NCBI RefSeq assembly: GCF_030816015.1
Contig: NZ_JAUSXN010000001.1
Coordinates: 558,001-622,000, forward strand
From: Pedobacter sp. W3I1
GTDB taxonomy: Bacteria; Bacteroidota; Bacteroidia; Sphingobacteriales; Sphingobacteriaceae
Direction: 5' to 3'
DNA length: 64,000 nt
Shown here: positions 1-8,152 of the stretch, one piece after another
Numbering within the stretch: position 1 is the first letter of the stretch
Layout of the letters: each line of letters starts with the position of its first letter
Notes under the pieces: model-generated
Seen by the model: the letters and a program-made list of their open reading frames with translations, nothing else
Database searches by the model: none
Told to the model about the DNA's origin: nothing
Program-made: the position numbers and the translations under genes

Positions 1-2
1 CA

Positions 3-686
3 CCGGTTGGTCAACTTTACGATTCATTAGCAGGAGCAAATCAGGAATGGATTGGTTCTGTAAATTTTGGGATACGTAAGCCAAATTTTGTAGTGATCCA
101 CCATACCGCGCAGGATAGTTTGGCACAAACCATAAAGACATTTTTCTCAACTAAAGCAGGTACCAGCGCGCATTATGTGATTAGCCGCGATGGTAAAGTA
201 GTGCATATGGTGAATGATTATTTACGAGCAAACCATGCTGGTGTGAGTAAATGGGGAAAAGATACCGACTTAAACTCTTCATCAATTGGCATTGAATTGG
301 ATAATAATGGCTTAACAGATCTATGGCCTGATGCGCAGATGAATAGCTTGCTAAAGTTGTTGGCGACTTTAAAGAAAACTTACGGCATCCCTACGGCAAA
401 TTTTATCGGTCATGCCGATATAGCACCTAAGCGCAAAAATGATCCAAAAAATTTCCCCTGGAAAAAGCTGGCTGATAAAGGTTTCGGCTATTGGTATGAT
501 GATGTGCTGAAAAACCCACCGGTAGATTTCAACACAGAAATGGCCTTAAAATATATTGGTTATGATACGAGCAATCTCCCTGCGGCAATCACAGCTTTTA
601 AGATTCATTTTATCCAGAGTGATATTACACCGACTTTAACGCCAGTAGATATATTGGTACTGTATAATGTGTATACGAAGTATTAA
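3..686 (+). CDS. N-acetylmuramoyl-L-alanine amidase (5' end outside window)
   Basis: Zinc-dependent amidase of the Amidase_2 (AmpD/AmiD) fold, which cuts the bond between MurNAc and L-Ala in peptidoglycan or its fragments. The frame is open to the left edge, first full codon at base 3, so the N-terminus is missing. The GTG at 93 lies inside a conserved strand (VVIHHTA) and is not a believable start. Likely zinc ligands are the histidine of IHHTA (99-104) and the H and D of GHADIAPKRKNDP (about 409-447). The last ~50 residues (ALKYIGYDT, then AFKIHF) resemble the small C-terminal peptidoglycan-binding domain of AmiD. Cell location cannot be judged without the signal-peptide region. Family call is firm; exact substrate is not. 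Confidence 0.9.
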   Translation, partial: PVGQLYDSLAGANQEWIGSVNFGIRKPNFVVIHHTAQDSLAQTIKTFFSTKAGTSAHYVISRDGKVVHMVNDYLRANHAGVSKWGKDTDLNSSSIGIELDNNGLTDLWPDAQMNSLLKLLATLKKTYGIPTANFIGHADIAPKRKNDPKNFPWKKLADKGFGYWYDDVLKNPPVDFNTEMALKYIGYDTSNLPAAITAFKIHFIQSDITPTLTPVDILVLYNVYTKY

Positions 687-710
687 TCGAGCAGCGTTTG
701 GCGTAGATTA

Positions 711-783
711 CACTCATGACGTCATCCTGAACTTGTTTCAGGATCTTTAAAAGTGGAATAATCCCGAAGTTCATCGCGCAAAG
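711..783. repeat. Dispersed intergenic hairpin repeat (REP-like)
   Basis: Noncoding. Contains an 8-bp stem ATCCTGAA (724-731) with TTCAGGAT (737-744) right after GTC, followed by a degenerate ATCCCGAAGTTC block. The same layout recurs near 10057-10118 with a compensating base-pair change (ACCCTGAA with TTCAGGGT), which argues for a repeat family kept for structure. Confidence 0.6.
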
Positions 784-846
784 AACAAATGCCAATCTTT
801 GTTGCCCCATTGTTCTTCTCTCCATTGCAATTGAAGTCAAATATAA

Positions 847-894
847 ATAAAAAGGCACAGATAAATCACACTAATCTGTGTTCATCTGTACCTT
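847..894 (-). terminator. Probable terminator of glnS
   Basis: Arms AGGCACAGAT (853-862) and ATCTGTACCT (884-893) form a 10-position stem with one mismatch. On the minus strand it is followed by a T-rich run. It lies just downstream of the glnS stop. Confidence 0.5.
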
Positions 895-916
895 ATCTGT
901 GGCCAAAACAGAGAAA

Positions 917-2572
917 CTAGTTTGGCTTCTTAAACGTATCCTTAAGTGTTACCGTTCTATTGAAAACCAATTTATCAGCTGTAGAATCTTTATCTAAACA
1001 GAAATAACCTTTACGGATAAACTGATAACGGCTTTCCAGATCTGCATCTGCCAGGGCTGGCTCGATATAAACGTTAGGTAAAACTGTTAAACTTTCAGGA
1101 TTTAAATAATCTTTAAAATCCCCTTCCTCAGCATCTGGTGTTTCAGAAGTAAACAAACGATCATATAAACGAATTTCAGCAGTTTTAGCATGAGGAGCAC
1201 TTACCCAGTGAATGGTCCCTTTAACATGTACACCGCTGGTATCGTTTCCACTTTTCGACTCAGGAATATAAGTACAACGGATTTCGGTTACGTTTCCGTT
1301 TTCATCTTTCACAAAATCTTCGCATTTAACAATATAAGCGAATTTTAAGCGTACCATTGCGCCTGGAGCCAAACGGAACCATTTTTTTGCGGGCACTTCC
1401 ATAAAATCTTCGCGTTCTATCCAAAGTTCGTTGCTGAAAGGGATCACACGAGTACCCCCACCATCTTCAGCCTCAGGATTATTTTCGCCGATTAAATCTT
1501 CTGTTCCTTTTTCGTAATTCGTAATCACCAATTTAATCGGATCTAAAACCGCCATTACCCGGTTAGCCGTTTTATTTAAATCTTCACGAATGCAAAATTC
1601 CAACAGACTCAGTTCGATTAAATTTTCGCGTTTGGCAATACCTATCCGTTCGCAAAACTCGCGGATGCTCTTTGGGGTAAACCCTCTTCTACGCAAGCCA
1701 CTAATGGTAGGCATACGCGGATCATCCCATCCGTTTACTAAATTTTCGTTAACCAGTTGAAGGAGCTTACGTTTACTCATTACCGTTGAAGTAAGGTTTA
1801 AACGGGCAAACTCGTATTGTTTAGAAGGGAAAATCTCTAATTTTTCGATAAACCAGTCATACAGTTCACGGTGCGAAACATATTCCAATGTACAGATAGA
1901 ATGCGTGATGTTTTCAATGCTATCACTTTGTCCATGAGCAAAATCGTACATGGGATAAATGCACCATTTGTTGCCTGTACGATGATGTTCGGCATGTTTA
2001 ATACGATAAATAATCGGATCGCGCATTAACATATTTGGACTGGCCATATCTATTTTTGCCCGCAAAATATAAGCCCCATCAGGAAATTCGCCATTTTTCA
2101 TTTTTGTAAAAAGGTCTAAATTTTCTTCAATGCTGCGGCTACGGTATGGGCTATCCTGTCCTGGTTCTGTGGGCGTGCCTTTTAAAGCTGCAATTTCATC
2201 GGCAGAACTTTCATCAACATAAGCCAAACCTTTTTCGATCAGTTTAACGGCAAAACCATACAACTCATCAAAATAATCTGAGGCATATAATTCATTTTTC
2301 CAGTTAAAACCCAACCATCTAATATCTTCCTGTTGGCTGTTTACGTATTCTGTTTTTTCAGTTACCGGATTTGTATCGTCAAAACGCAGGTTGGTATAGC
2401 CGCCGTATTTTTGTGTTAGTCCGAAATTTAAGCATATTGCTTTCGCGTGGCCAATGTGTAAATAACCATTAGGTTCAGGCGGGAAACGCGTAACCAAGGT
2501 TTCATACTTACCACTATTTAAGTCGTTCTCAACAATTTCTTCAATAAAGTTCAATGACTTCTCTTCACTCAT
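917..2572 (-). CDS. glnS: Glutaminyl-tRNA synthetase
   Basis: Class I aminoacyl-tRNA synthetase charging tRNA-Gln in the cytoplasm. The 551-residue product is close to the 554 of E. coli GlnS. The ATP-binding HIGH motif is at residues 39-42 ([10 protein letters not shown]) and the KMSKS-type loop reads VMSKR at 264-268. The C-terminal half is the anticodon-binding beta-barrel region. A longer in-frame start at 2626 exists but lies upstream of a good -7 element (2595-2602), so translation should begin at the ATG ending at 2572, giving MSEEKSLNF. The gene stands alone with its own promoter and terminator. Having GlnRS means this organism need not make Gln-tRNA through the amidotransferase route. 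Confidence 0.97.
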   Translation of the reverse strand: MSEEKSLNFIEEIVENDLNSGKYETLVTRFPPEPNGYLHIGHAKAICLNFGLTQKYGGYTNLRFDDTNPVTEKTEYVNSQQEDIRWLGFNWKNELYASDYFDELYGFAVKLIEKGLAYVDESSADEIAALKGTPTEPGQDSPYRSRSIEENLDLFTKMKNGEFPDGAYILRAKIDMASPNMLMRDPIIYRIKHAEHHRTGNKWCIYPMYDFAHGQSDSIENITHSICTLEYVSHRELYDWFIEKLEIFPSKQYEFARLNLTSTVMSKRKLLQLVNENLVNGWDDPRMPTISGLRRRGFTPKSIREFCERIGIAKRENLIELSLLEFCIREDLNKTANRVMAVLDPIKLVITNYEKGTEDLIGENNPEAEDGGGTRVIPFSNELWIEREDFMEVPAKKWFRLAPGAMVRLKFAYIVKCEDFVKDENGNVTEIRCTYIPESKSGNDTSGVHVKGTIHWVSAPHAKTAEIRLYDRLFTSETPDAEEGDFKDYLNPESLTVLPNVYIEPALADADLESRYQFIRKGYFCLDKDSTADKLVFNRTVTLKDTFKKPN

Positions 2573-2594
2573 AAAAACCTGTAAATTAGGAATG

Positions 2595-2602
2595 CAAATG
2601 TA
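2595..2602 (-). promoter_or_regulatory. Bacteroidota-type -7 promoter element of glnS
   Basis: On the minus strand this reads TACATTTG, an exact match to TAnnTTTG. The expected transcript start leaves a leader of roughly 16 nt before the ATG at 2572. This decides the glnS start. Confidence 0.55.
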
Positions 2603-2767
2603 AAAAGATTGAGCGGATTTATACAATGATTGTAGGTTTATTAACCCATAGTTGATAGCCGGTAGCTTAAGTATACCTTAATTACGATTAAAATACAGAT
2701 AAACAATGATTGAATAGTAGAATGACTGAATTATTGAATGGAAGAATTGGCTCATTCATTAAAATAA

Positions 2768-2806
2768 CCTTTGCTAATATCAATACTTTAGACTAATTAG
2801 CAAAGG
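2768..2806. other. 11-bp perfect inverted repeat upstream of the B12-binding gene
   Basis: CCTTTGCTAAT (2768-2778) pairs perfectly with ATTAGCAAAGG (2796-2806) across a 17-nt loop. There is no T-run, so a simple terminator is unlikely. It could be an operator or an RNA leader hairpin, about 80 bp before the gene at 2888. It is not recognisable as a cobalamin riboswitch. Confidence 0.4.
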
Positions 2807-2887
2807 CAGGCTCAGTACATGTGCCATCAACTATTCTCTACATTACTTAATAAATTCTATACATTTACGTCAACTTAATATTCATTT

Positions 2888-3307
2888 ATGAGCAAAGTAT
2901 TAAATCGGCCTATCCGCGTTTTAGTAGCTAAAGTTGGATTAGATGGCCACGACAGAGGGGCTAAAGTAATTGCAACTTCCTTACGAGATGCCGGCATGGA
3001 AGTAATTTATACCGGCCTGCGCCAAACACCAGAAATGGTGGTAAACACAGCACTTCAGGAAGATGTTGATGCCATCGGGATTTCGATCTTATCGGGGGCA
3101 CATATGACCGTTTTTCCAAAAATTATTCATTTTATGAAAGAAAAACAGTTAGATGATGTGTTGTTAACCGGAGGAGGGATTATCCCTGAGGCAGATCGAT
3201 TAAAACTGGCAGGTATGGGTGTTGGAGAACTATTTCCTCCAGGTACAACAATGGCAAGTATTGTAGAATATATTCAGAATTGGGTTACAGAAAACAGAAA
3301 TTTTTAA
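2888..3307 (+). CDS. Stand-alone cobalamin (B12)-binding subunit, methylmalonyl-CoA mutase type
   Basis: A 139-residue protein consisting only of the B12-binding Rossmann-like domain found at the C-terminus of methylmalonyl-CoA mutase and related acyl-CoA mutases. The signature is intact: D19-G-H21-x-x-G24 (H21 the lower axial cobalt ligand), S66-x-L68 and G95-G-G97. No catalytic TIM-barrel subunit is encoded nearby, so it must pair with a large subunit made elsewhere, as in split mutases. The stop is 3 bases before the next ATG, so it is very probably cotranscribed with the enoyl-CoA hydratase. Domain call is certain; which CoA ester is isomerised is not. Confidence 0.92.
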   Translation: MSKVLNRPIRVLVAKVGLDGHDRGAKVIATSLRDAGMEVIYTGLRQTPEMVVNTALQEDVDAIGISILSGAHMTVFPKIIHFMKEKQLDDVLLTGGGIIPEADRLKLAGMGVGELFPPGTTMASIVEYIQNWVTENRNF

Positions 3308-3310
3308 GGC

Positions 3311-4090
3311 ATGGCATACCAAAATTTAATCTCAGAAATAAAAGAAAACATTTTATATGTTACCATCAACCGCGAAAAAGCACTGAATGCTTTAAATAAA
3401 GATACTTTGACTGAACTGGCAGATGTAATTGCATTTGCTGGTAAAACCGACGAAATAAGAGGTGTTATCTTAACCGGAGCAGGTGAAAAGGCCTTCGTTG
3501 CGGGAGCAGATATTAAAGAGTTTTCTGATTATAGTGGTAAACAAGGCGAAGAATTAGCACAACATGGTCATGACCACGTTTTTAATGCCATTGAAAATTC
3601 CTCCAAACCATTTATTGCGGCCATTAATGGATTCGCGTTAGGCGGAGGACTGGAGTTGGCTATGGCCTGCCATATCCGTATTGCATCAGATCATGCTAAA
3701 TTAGGACTCCCGGAAGTTACTTTAGGTTTAATTCCGGGTTACGGTGGTACACAACGCTTAACTCAGTTAGTGGGTAAAGGTAAAGCGATAGAGATGATTA
3801 CTACTGCAAATATGATTACGGCCTCAGAGGCAGAAAAAATAGGCCTTGTAAATTATGTTGTTTCACAACCAGATTTAATTAGCAAGGCTGAGGAAATATT
3901 GAATGTGATTAAGCAACGTGCTCCTTTGGCTATTTCGGCTGCAATAAAATCTGTAATTGCATCGGTAAATAAGACTAATGGTTACGCTACCGAAATCGAA
4001 GAATTTGGTAAATGTTTCGAAACTGCCGATTTTAAGGAAGGCGTAACTGCATTTGTTGAAAAGAGAAAAGCAAATTTTTCAGGTAAGTAG
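3311..4090 (+). CDS. Enoyl-CoA hydratase/isomerase (crotonase) family protein
   Basis: Crotonase-fold enzyme of 259 residues, the usual size for short-chain enoyl-CoA hydratase. The oxyanion-hole loop AGADIKE is at 64-70. Both catalytic glutamates of hydratases are present: E115 in GGGLELAMAC and E135 in GLPEVTLGLIPG. Hydration of a 2-enoyl-CoA such as crotonyl-CoA is therefore expected rather than an isomerase-only activity. It follows the B12-binding subunit with a 3-base gap, suggesting a shared role in acyl-CoA turnover (fatty-acid, branched-chain or propionate metabolism). Substrate chain length cannot be read from sequence. Confidence 0.92.
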   Translation: MAYQNLISEIKENILYVTINREKALNALNKDTLTELADVIAFAGKTDEIRGVILTGAGEKAFVAGADIKEFSDYSGKQGEELAQHGHDHVFNAIENSSKPFIAAINGFALGGGLELAMACHIRIASDHAKLGLPEVTLGLIPGYGGTQRLTQLVGKGKAIEMITTANMITASEAEKIGLVNYVVSQPDLISKAEEILNVIKQRAPLAISAAIKSVIASVNKTNGYATEIEEFGKCFETADFKEGVTAFVEKRKANFSGK

Positions 4091-4240
4091 TAGGCTTGTA
4101 GTATTAATTTGATTTTTGTATAACAAAAATGTTGCAAAAGTTTTTGAATACAATTTTTTTTGATTAATTATGCGTTGTTTAATGACTAACCCTAAGGCAC
4201 TTATCGCTGTATTTGGGTTTTTAGAATAACAACGCTACTC

Positions 4241-5665
4241 ATGAAAAAGAAGATACTCATTATTGACGATGATATTAGCATCGGTTTATTGCTTTCCAAA
4301 TTTTTAACTAAAAATGGATTTAAAGTTTCAAATGTAACAACAGGCAGAACGGTTTTACAAATTCTTGAAAAAGAGCGTTTCGATCTGGTATTATGTGATT
4401 ATCGTTTGGATAATACAAATGGGAAAGAGATTTTAATCCATATTAAGGAAAACTATCCAGCAACCGGTGTAATTATTATTACGGGTTATTCGGATATTAA
4501 GCTAGCTGTAGAATTAATAAAACTGGGTGCTTACGATTATATGGTGAAGCCGCTCTACCCAGATGAAATGTTAAAGGTCATAAATATGGCCCTCGAAACA
4601 CATGAGGTTTTAAAGTCAACTAAAAGTTTTGAGCCCATCAGTAGTAATACTACTTCTGGTTTTCTTAATTATCCGGAATATATAAATGGAAAGAGCGAAG
4701 CTTCGGCGCTTTTATTGAAACAAATCCAACTCATTGCACGAACAGGATACACTGTTATTTTAACGGGGAAAAGTGGGACCGGGAAAGAATGCGTTGCTAA
4801 AACCATTCACCTGAATAGTTTACGAGACAAAGGGCCTTTTGTAGCAATGGATTGTGGTTCTTTAACAAAAGGGCTAGCCGCCAGTGAATTTTTTGGGCAC
4901 GAAAAAGGCGCTTTTACAGGAGCAAATTTTACTAAAATTGGTCACTTTGAACAAGCCAATGGTGGTACATTATTTCTGGATGAAATCAGTAATTTGTCAT
5001 ATGAGATCCAGGCAACTTTGCTAAGGGCGGTTCAGGAACGGAAAATAAAGCGGATTGGAAGTACAAAGGAGATTGATTTGGATGTGCGGCTTATTGTCGC
5101 CACAAATGAAAATTTAGAAGAAGCGATTCTAAAGGGTTCCTTTAGGGAAGATTTATATCACCGCTTTAATGAATTTTCAATACACATTCCTTCATTAAAA
5201 TACCGGGGTAATGATATCCTTATCTTTGCCGAGCGCTTTCTGGCCACAGCAAACGTAGAATTGAATAAAAAGATCAAAGGCTTTGCAGATGAAGCGAAGG
5301 AATGTTTATTAACCTATAATTGGCCGGGTAATGTACGCGAGCTGAAGAATGTAATCAGGCGGATTGCTTTGCTAACCGATGGAGACTGGATAGAAACTCA
5401 TGTTTTATCATTGGCACTTGGAATGCCCGATTATGTTAAGGCACAGCACAAGAAAAAAGCGCTTCTTTTGTCGCCAGAATTAAATAATGATAAACCACAT
5501 AATTTAAGGAATGCGGCCAAAGAAGCCGAATATACGACCATTTTAGAAGTGCTAAAAGCGGTTAATTTCAATAAAACCAAGGCAGCAAAAATCTTAAACA
5601 TCGACAGAAAGACACTTTACAATAAAATCAAATTGTTGGGGTTGATGATGGAGTATAAATTTTAA
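4241..5665 (+). CDS. Sigma-54-dependent response regulator (NtrC/AtoC family)
   Basis: Three domains in order: receiver (1-120, phospho-acceptor D53 in LCDYRLD), AAA+ sigma-54 activation domain (about 148-380) and a Fis-type helix-turn-helix (about 430-468). The Walker A motif GKSGTGKE is at 176-183, the sigma-54 contact loop GAFTGA at 223-228, Walker B in LFLDEI at 244-249, and WPGNVREL at 361-368. All are intact, so it should be a working phosphorylation-controlled activator of RpoN promoters. No histidine kinase is next to it, making it an orphan in this window. Its targets are unknown. Confidence 0.95.
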   Translation: MKKKILIIDDDISIGLLLSKFLTKNGFKVSNVTTGRTVLQILEKERFDLVLCDYRLDNTNGKEILIHIKENYPATGVIIITGYSDIKLAVELIKLGAYDYMVKPLYPDEMLKVINMALETHEVLKSTKSFEPISSNTTSGFLNYPEYINGKSEASALLLKQIQLIARTGYTVILTGKSGTGKECVAKTIHLNSLRDKGPFVAMDCGSLTKGLAASEFFGHEKGAFTGANFTKIGHFEQANGGTLFLDEISNLSYEIQATLLRAVQERKIKRIGSTKEIDLDVRLIVATNENLEEAILKGSFREDLYHRFNEFSIHIPSLKYRGNDILIFAERFLATANVELNKKIKGFADEAKECLLTYNWPGNVRELKNVIRRIALLTDGDWIETHVLSLALGMPDYVKAQHKKKALLLSPELNNDKPHNLRNAAKEAEYTTILEVLKAVNFNKTKAAKILNIDRKTLYNKIKLLGLMMEYKF

Positions 5666-5722
5666 GTCGGGAAAACAAAATCAGCCATTTTAGCATTTAA
5701 AGAATATCTTTATGATCTAAAC

Positions 5723-6773
5723 ATGTCAGTATTCTCTTATAAGCAACGCAACAACATTAACCTGGTTATTATTATTGCACTTGGGGTGTTAATTGCGTAT
5801 TCCTTGCAAAGTATTTTTAGTGCTATTTTAAGTACTTTGGTGCTTTATACGATAATGCGGCCGGCCTATATTCATTTGGCAGAAAATAAGGGGTGGAATA
5901 AAAGAGTAACAGCCATTTTTCTTATCGCCATTTCTATTATACTCATTGTAATGCCTTTTTATGCATTAAGTAGTATGGTGATCAGTAAAATTTTCGGAAT
6001 TGAAGAACAATGAAGTTTTTTTCAGGAATCTACTGGTTAAATTACAGCACCTAATTCCGGTTAAAATTAATCAGGATCTTATTCAGGAAGGATTAAACCG
6101 TTTAGGGAATTGGGCCACTCAGCTTTTTCCATCTTTAATATCGAGTGCAGTAAATATTATATTAAGTTTATTGGTGATGTACTTTTTACTCTACTTTATG
6201 TTAATAGAGCGGAAAAAATTCGAATTTTCATTGATTAAGTATGCACCGTTCAGGGAGCAGAATGCACTTCGTTTTGGTGATGAAATGAGAAATACAACTT
6301 ATGCAAATGTATTGGGACAAGGGCTGATTTGCCTTGTTCAAGGTTCGCTTTTGAGTCTTTCTTTTTATGTTTTGGGTTATAAAGACCCCGTATTTTGGGG
6401 GATCATTACAGCCTTTATTTCTTTTGTGCCTGTTTTAGGGCCGCCGGTTATTTTTGTTCCAGCTGCTATTTTGCAGATTGCAAACGGGAATAATTTTGCT
6501 GGCTGGGCCATGCTTATTTTTGGTTTTGTAGTCATCATCAATATCGATAATGTGCTCAGGTTTATCATTGCAAAAAAAGTTGGCAATATTCACCCCATAA
6601 TTACAGTAATTGGCGTAATTATTGGTATCCCTTTATTTGGAATATTGGGCCTTGTTTTTGGTCCGCTACTGTTATCTTATTTTATATTGCTTGTTAAGAT
6701 TTACGAAACCAGTACGCTTGCATCAGAAAGATTGGAAAGAATTAAAACAAATAATGAGCATACGGAGTTATAA
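5723..6773 (+). pseudogene. AI-2E family transporter, interrupted by a +1 frameshift
   Basis: Polytopic inner-membrane protein of the AI-2E/UPF0118 (PerM-like) family. The first part (5723-6013) holds about three membrane segments and ends early. The second part carries the rest, including PVLGPPVIFVPAAI and the closing hydrophobic stretches. The two frames meet at the TTTT run 5991-5994: dropping one T joins VISKI to SELKNNEVFF and gives one 349-residue protein, the normal family length. The apparent second start near 6000 is only a TTG. Either the gene is really broken or there is a one-base error in the sequence. Family membership is secure; a signalling role is not implied. Confidence 0.8.
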
Positions 6774-6846
6774 ATATAGCTTAACAATAAATAATGTAGT
6801 AGTTTTATATTGTACATAATTGTTAAACCCTTAAAATACATTAATT

Positions 6847-7113
6847 ATGAATGATAACTCAAAAGTTGTAGTTGCGCTTTTAGCAGGATTAGCTGCCGGT
6901 GCGGCCCTAGGAATTTTATTCGCACCAGATAAAGGTGATGAAACCCGCGATAAATTAAGCCAGTCTCTAAAAGATCTTGGCGATTCTATCAAAGATAAAG
7001 CTGCTGATGAAATTAACAACCTTGCCAGCTTAAAGGATAAAGTGGTAAGCTCAATTAAAACAAAATTAAGAAGCGTAGAAGAAGAATACAGTGACGATGT
7101 GGAGCACGCGTAA
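6847..7113 (+). CDS. YtxH domain-containing protein
   Basis: Small protein of 88 residues. An N-terminal glycine/alanine-rich hydrophobic segment (VVVALLAGLAAGAALGILFAP, roughly 7-27) is followed by the charged APDKGDETRDKL stretch typical of YtxH, then an amphipathic, coiled-coil-prone tail of Lys/Asp/Ser repeats. Such proteins are usually small membrane-anchored stress proteins of unknown activity. It heads a run of three genes (YtxH, holin-like, uncharacterised) that commonly occur together in Bacteroidota, probably acting at the cell envelope. Confidence 0.85.
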   Translation: MNDNSKVVVALLAGLAAGAALGILFAPDKGDETRDKLSQSLKDLGDSIKDKAADEINNLASLKDKVVSSIKTKLRSVEEEYSDDVEHA

Positions 7114-7129
7114 TAAATAAATATTGCAT

Positions 7130-7149
7130 AACCGGGCAATTGCCCGGTT
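7130..7149. terminator. Perfect 20-bp palindrome, possible attenuator or weak terminator
   Basis: AACCGGGCAA is followed directly by its reverse complement TTGCCCGGTT, between the YtxH gene and the holin-like gene. There is no clear T-run after it, so partial termination, RNA processing or an operator are all possible. Confidence 0.4.
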
Positions 7150-7165
7150 AAATATCATCTGAATC

Positions 7166-7543
7166 ATGCAGGAAAATAAAGATAAAAGTATTGAAGATCT
7201 TGTAGACGATGCCAAGGGTTTTTTAGAGGCCAGGGTTGAGTATACGAGACTTTACCTGGTAGAGAAATTCTCTAAAGTTTTTGCCGATTTAGTAACCAGT
7301 ACGGTAGTTATTGTTTGTTTTATATTGGCCTTTTTATTTGGCTCAGTAACGCTGGCACTTTATCTGTCTGACCTTTTAGGTAGCTATGCCGGAGGCTTTG
7401 GCTGCGTTTCTTTGGTCTATATTCTATTAGCAATAATTGTTTATTTAACTAAGGATAAGTATATAGAAAAGGCAATTATTAATGTAGCCATTAGAAGATA
7501 CTTTGATAAACTTGCAGATAAGGAGGAAGATGAAAAGGTATAA
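7166..7543 (+). CDS. Phage holin family / small two-helix membrane protein
   Basis: 125 residues. An N-terminal acidic helix (SIEDLVDDAKGFLEARVEY) is followed by two hydrophobic segments, about 41-68 and 77-98, then a charged C-terminus. This fits the putative Actinobacteria-type holin-X family (phage_holin_3_6), which despite its name is usually chromosomal and not lytic. No phage genes are nearby. It overlaps the next gene by 14 bases, so the two are probably cotranslated. Confidence 0.75.
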   Translation: MQENKDKSIEDLVDDAKGFLEARVEYTRLYLVEKFSKVFADLVTSTVVIVCFILAFLFGSVTLALYLSDLLGSYAGGFGCVSLVYILLAIIVYLTKDKYIEKAIINVAIRRYFDKLADKEEDEKV

Positions 7544-7967
7544 AGACATCCGTAACCTGGAAGACCTGCAGGCTAGAAAATTAGAACTTAAGGTTGAATA
7601 CACGCTTAAGCAAAATATGCTTAAATCGGATACGAAAGTTTATTTTAAACAATTTACCCTTGGTGCACTGATCAAAAGGTACGCTACACCAAGCAACTTG
7701 TTTAAAGCCGACGAAAAATTAAATATTAGCGGAACAGCTATGTCGTTGCTTCTGCCGATGTTTATGAATAAAACCCTGTTTAGAGGTGCTGGTTTTTTAA
7801 CCAAAGCGGCTGTAGGCCTGGTTTCAGGAAAAATTGGTAAATCGCTCGATGCTGAACATTTATCAGCAATTTTTAACTCTGTGAAGAGCTGGTTGGGTAA
7901 AAAGAAAGAGAAAAAGGATAAGAAGTTTATAGATTACGGTATTCCGCCTGATAGTGAAACGTATTAG
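7530..7967 (+). CDS. Uncharacterised protein, third gene of the YtxH/holin cluster
   Basis: 145 residues with no recognised domain. It begins with a charged region, has a weakly hydrophobic middle (SGTAMSLLLPMFM, then AGFLTKAAVGLVSG) and ends in a Lys-rich stretch plus DYGIPPDSETY. A longer frame starts with TTG at 7503. The ATG at 7530 is preferred because an AGGAGG ribosome-binding site lies at 7521-7526, a rarity in this phylum and only 3 nt from the ATG. It overlaps the end of the holin-like gene by 14 bases, so the two are translationally linked. A peripheral membrane role is a guess from context. Confidence 0.7.
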   Translation: MKRYKDIRNLEDLQARKLELKVEYTLKQNMLKSDTKVYFKQFTLGALIKRYATPSNLFKADEKLNISGTAMSLLLPMFMNKTLFRGAGFLTKAAVGLVSGKIGKSLDAEHLSAIFNSVKSWLGKKKEKKDKKFIDYGIPPDSETY

Positions 7968-8028
7968 TTCAATGGTTCATTAACCATTGGTTCATTCATT
8001 AGCGAAGCGCAAAATGATATCATTAAAA

Positions 8029-8057
8029 AAAGCCTCAGAATAAAATCCTGAGGCTTT
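8029..8057. terminator. Bidirectional terminator between the YtxH cluster and aspS
   Basis: AAGCCTCAG (8030-8038) pairs with CTGAGGCTT (8048-8056) around a 9-nt AT-rich loop. It is preceded by an A-run and followed by T-rich sequence, so it should end both the plus-strand cluster and the minus-strand aspS transcript. Confidence 0.75.
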
Positions 8058-8152
8058 CTTGATTAAAAACTTAGCCGTTGTAAACCTGGTTTTATGATTA
8101 TGCTATTTTCTGCTCCCCGCCCAATGAACCAATGACCAGTGAACTAATGGAC

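Noticed and set aside
625..858. 77-codon minus-strand frame after the amidase
   Set aside because: It overlaps the amidase end and spans a dispersed hairpin repeat; no domain is recognisable.
2573..2626. Longer N-terminus for GlnS starting at 2626
   Set aside because: It would begin upstream of an exact TAnnTTTG promoter element, and the added residues do not look like GlnRS.
2640..2887. Cobalamin riboswitch before the B12-binding gene
   Set aside because: Only a single 11-bp hairpin is present; none of the conserved B12-box sequence was found and the region is too short.
4193..4212. Sigma-54 promoter (GGCAC then GC) before the NtrC-like gene
   Set aside because: The spacing between the GG and GC elements is 8, not the required 10 bases.
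7166..7543. Prophage remnant suggested by a holin-family protein
   Set aside because: No other phage gene is present. This holin-like family is usually chromosomal next to YtxH.
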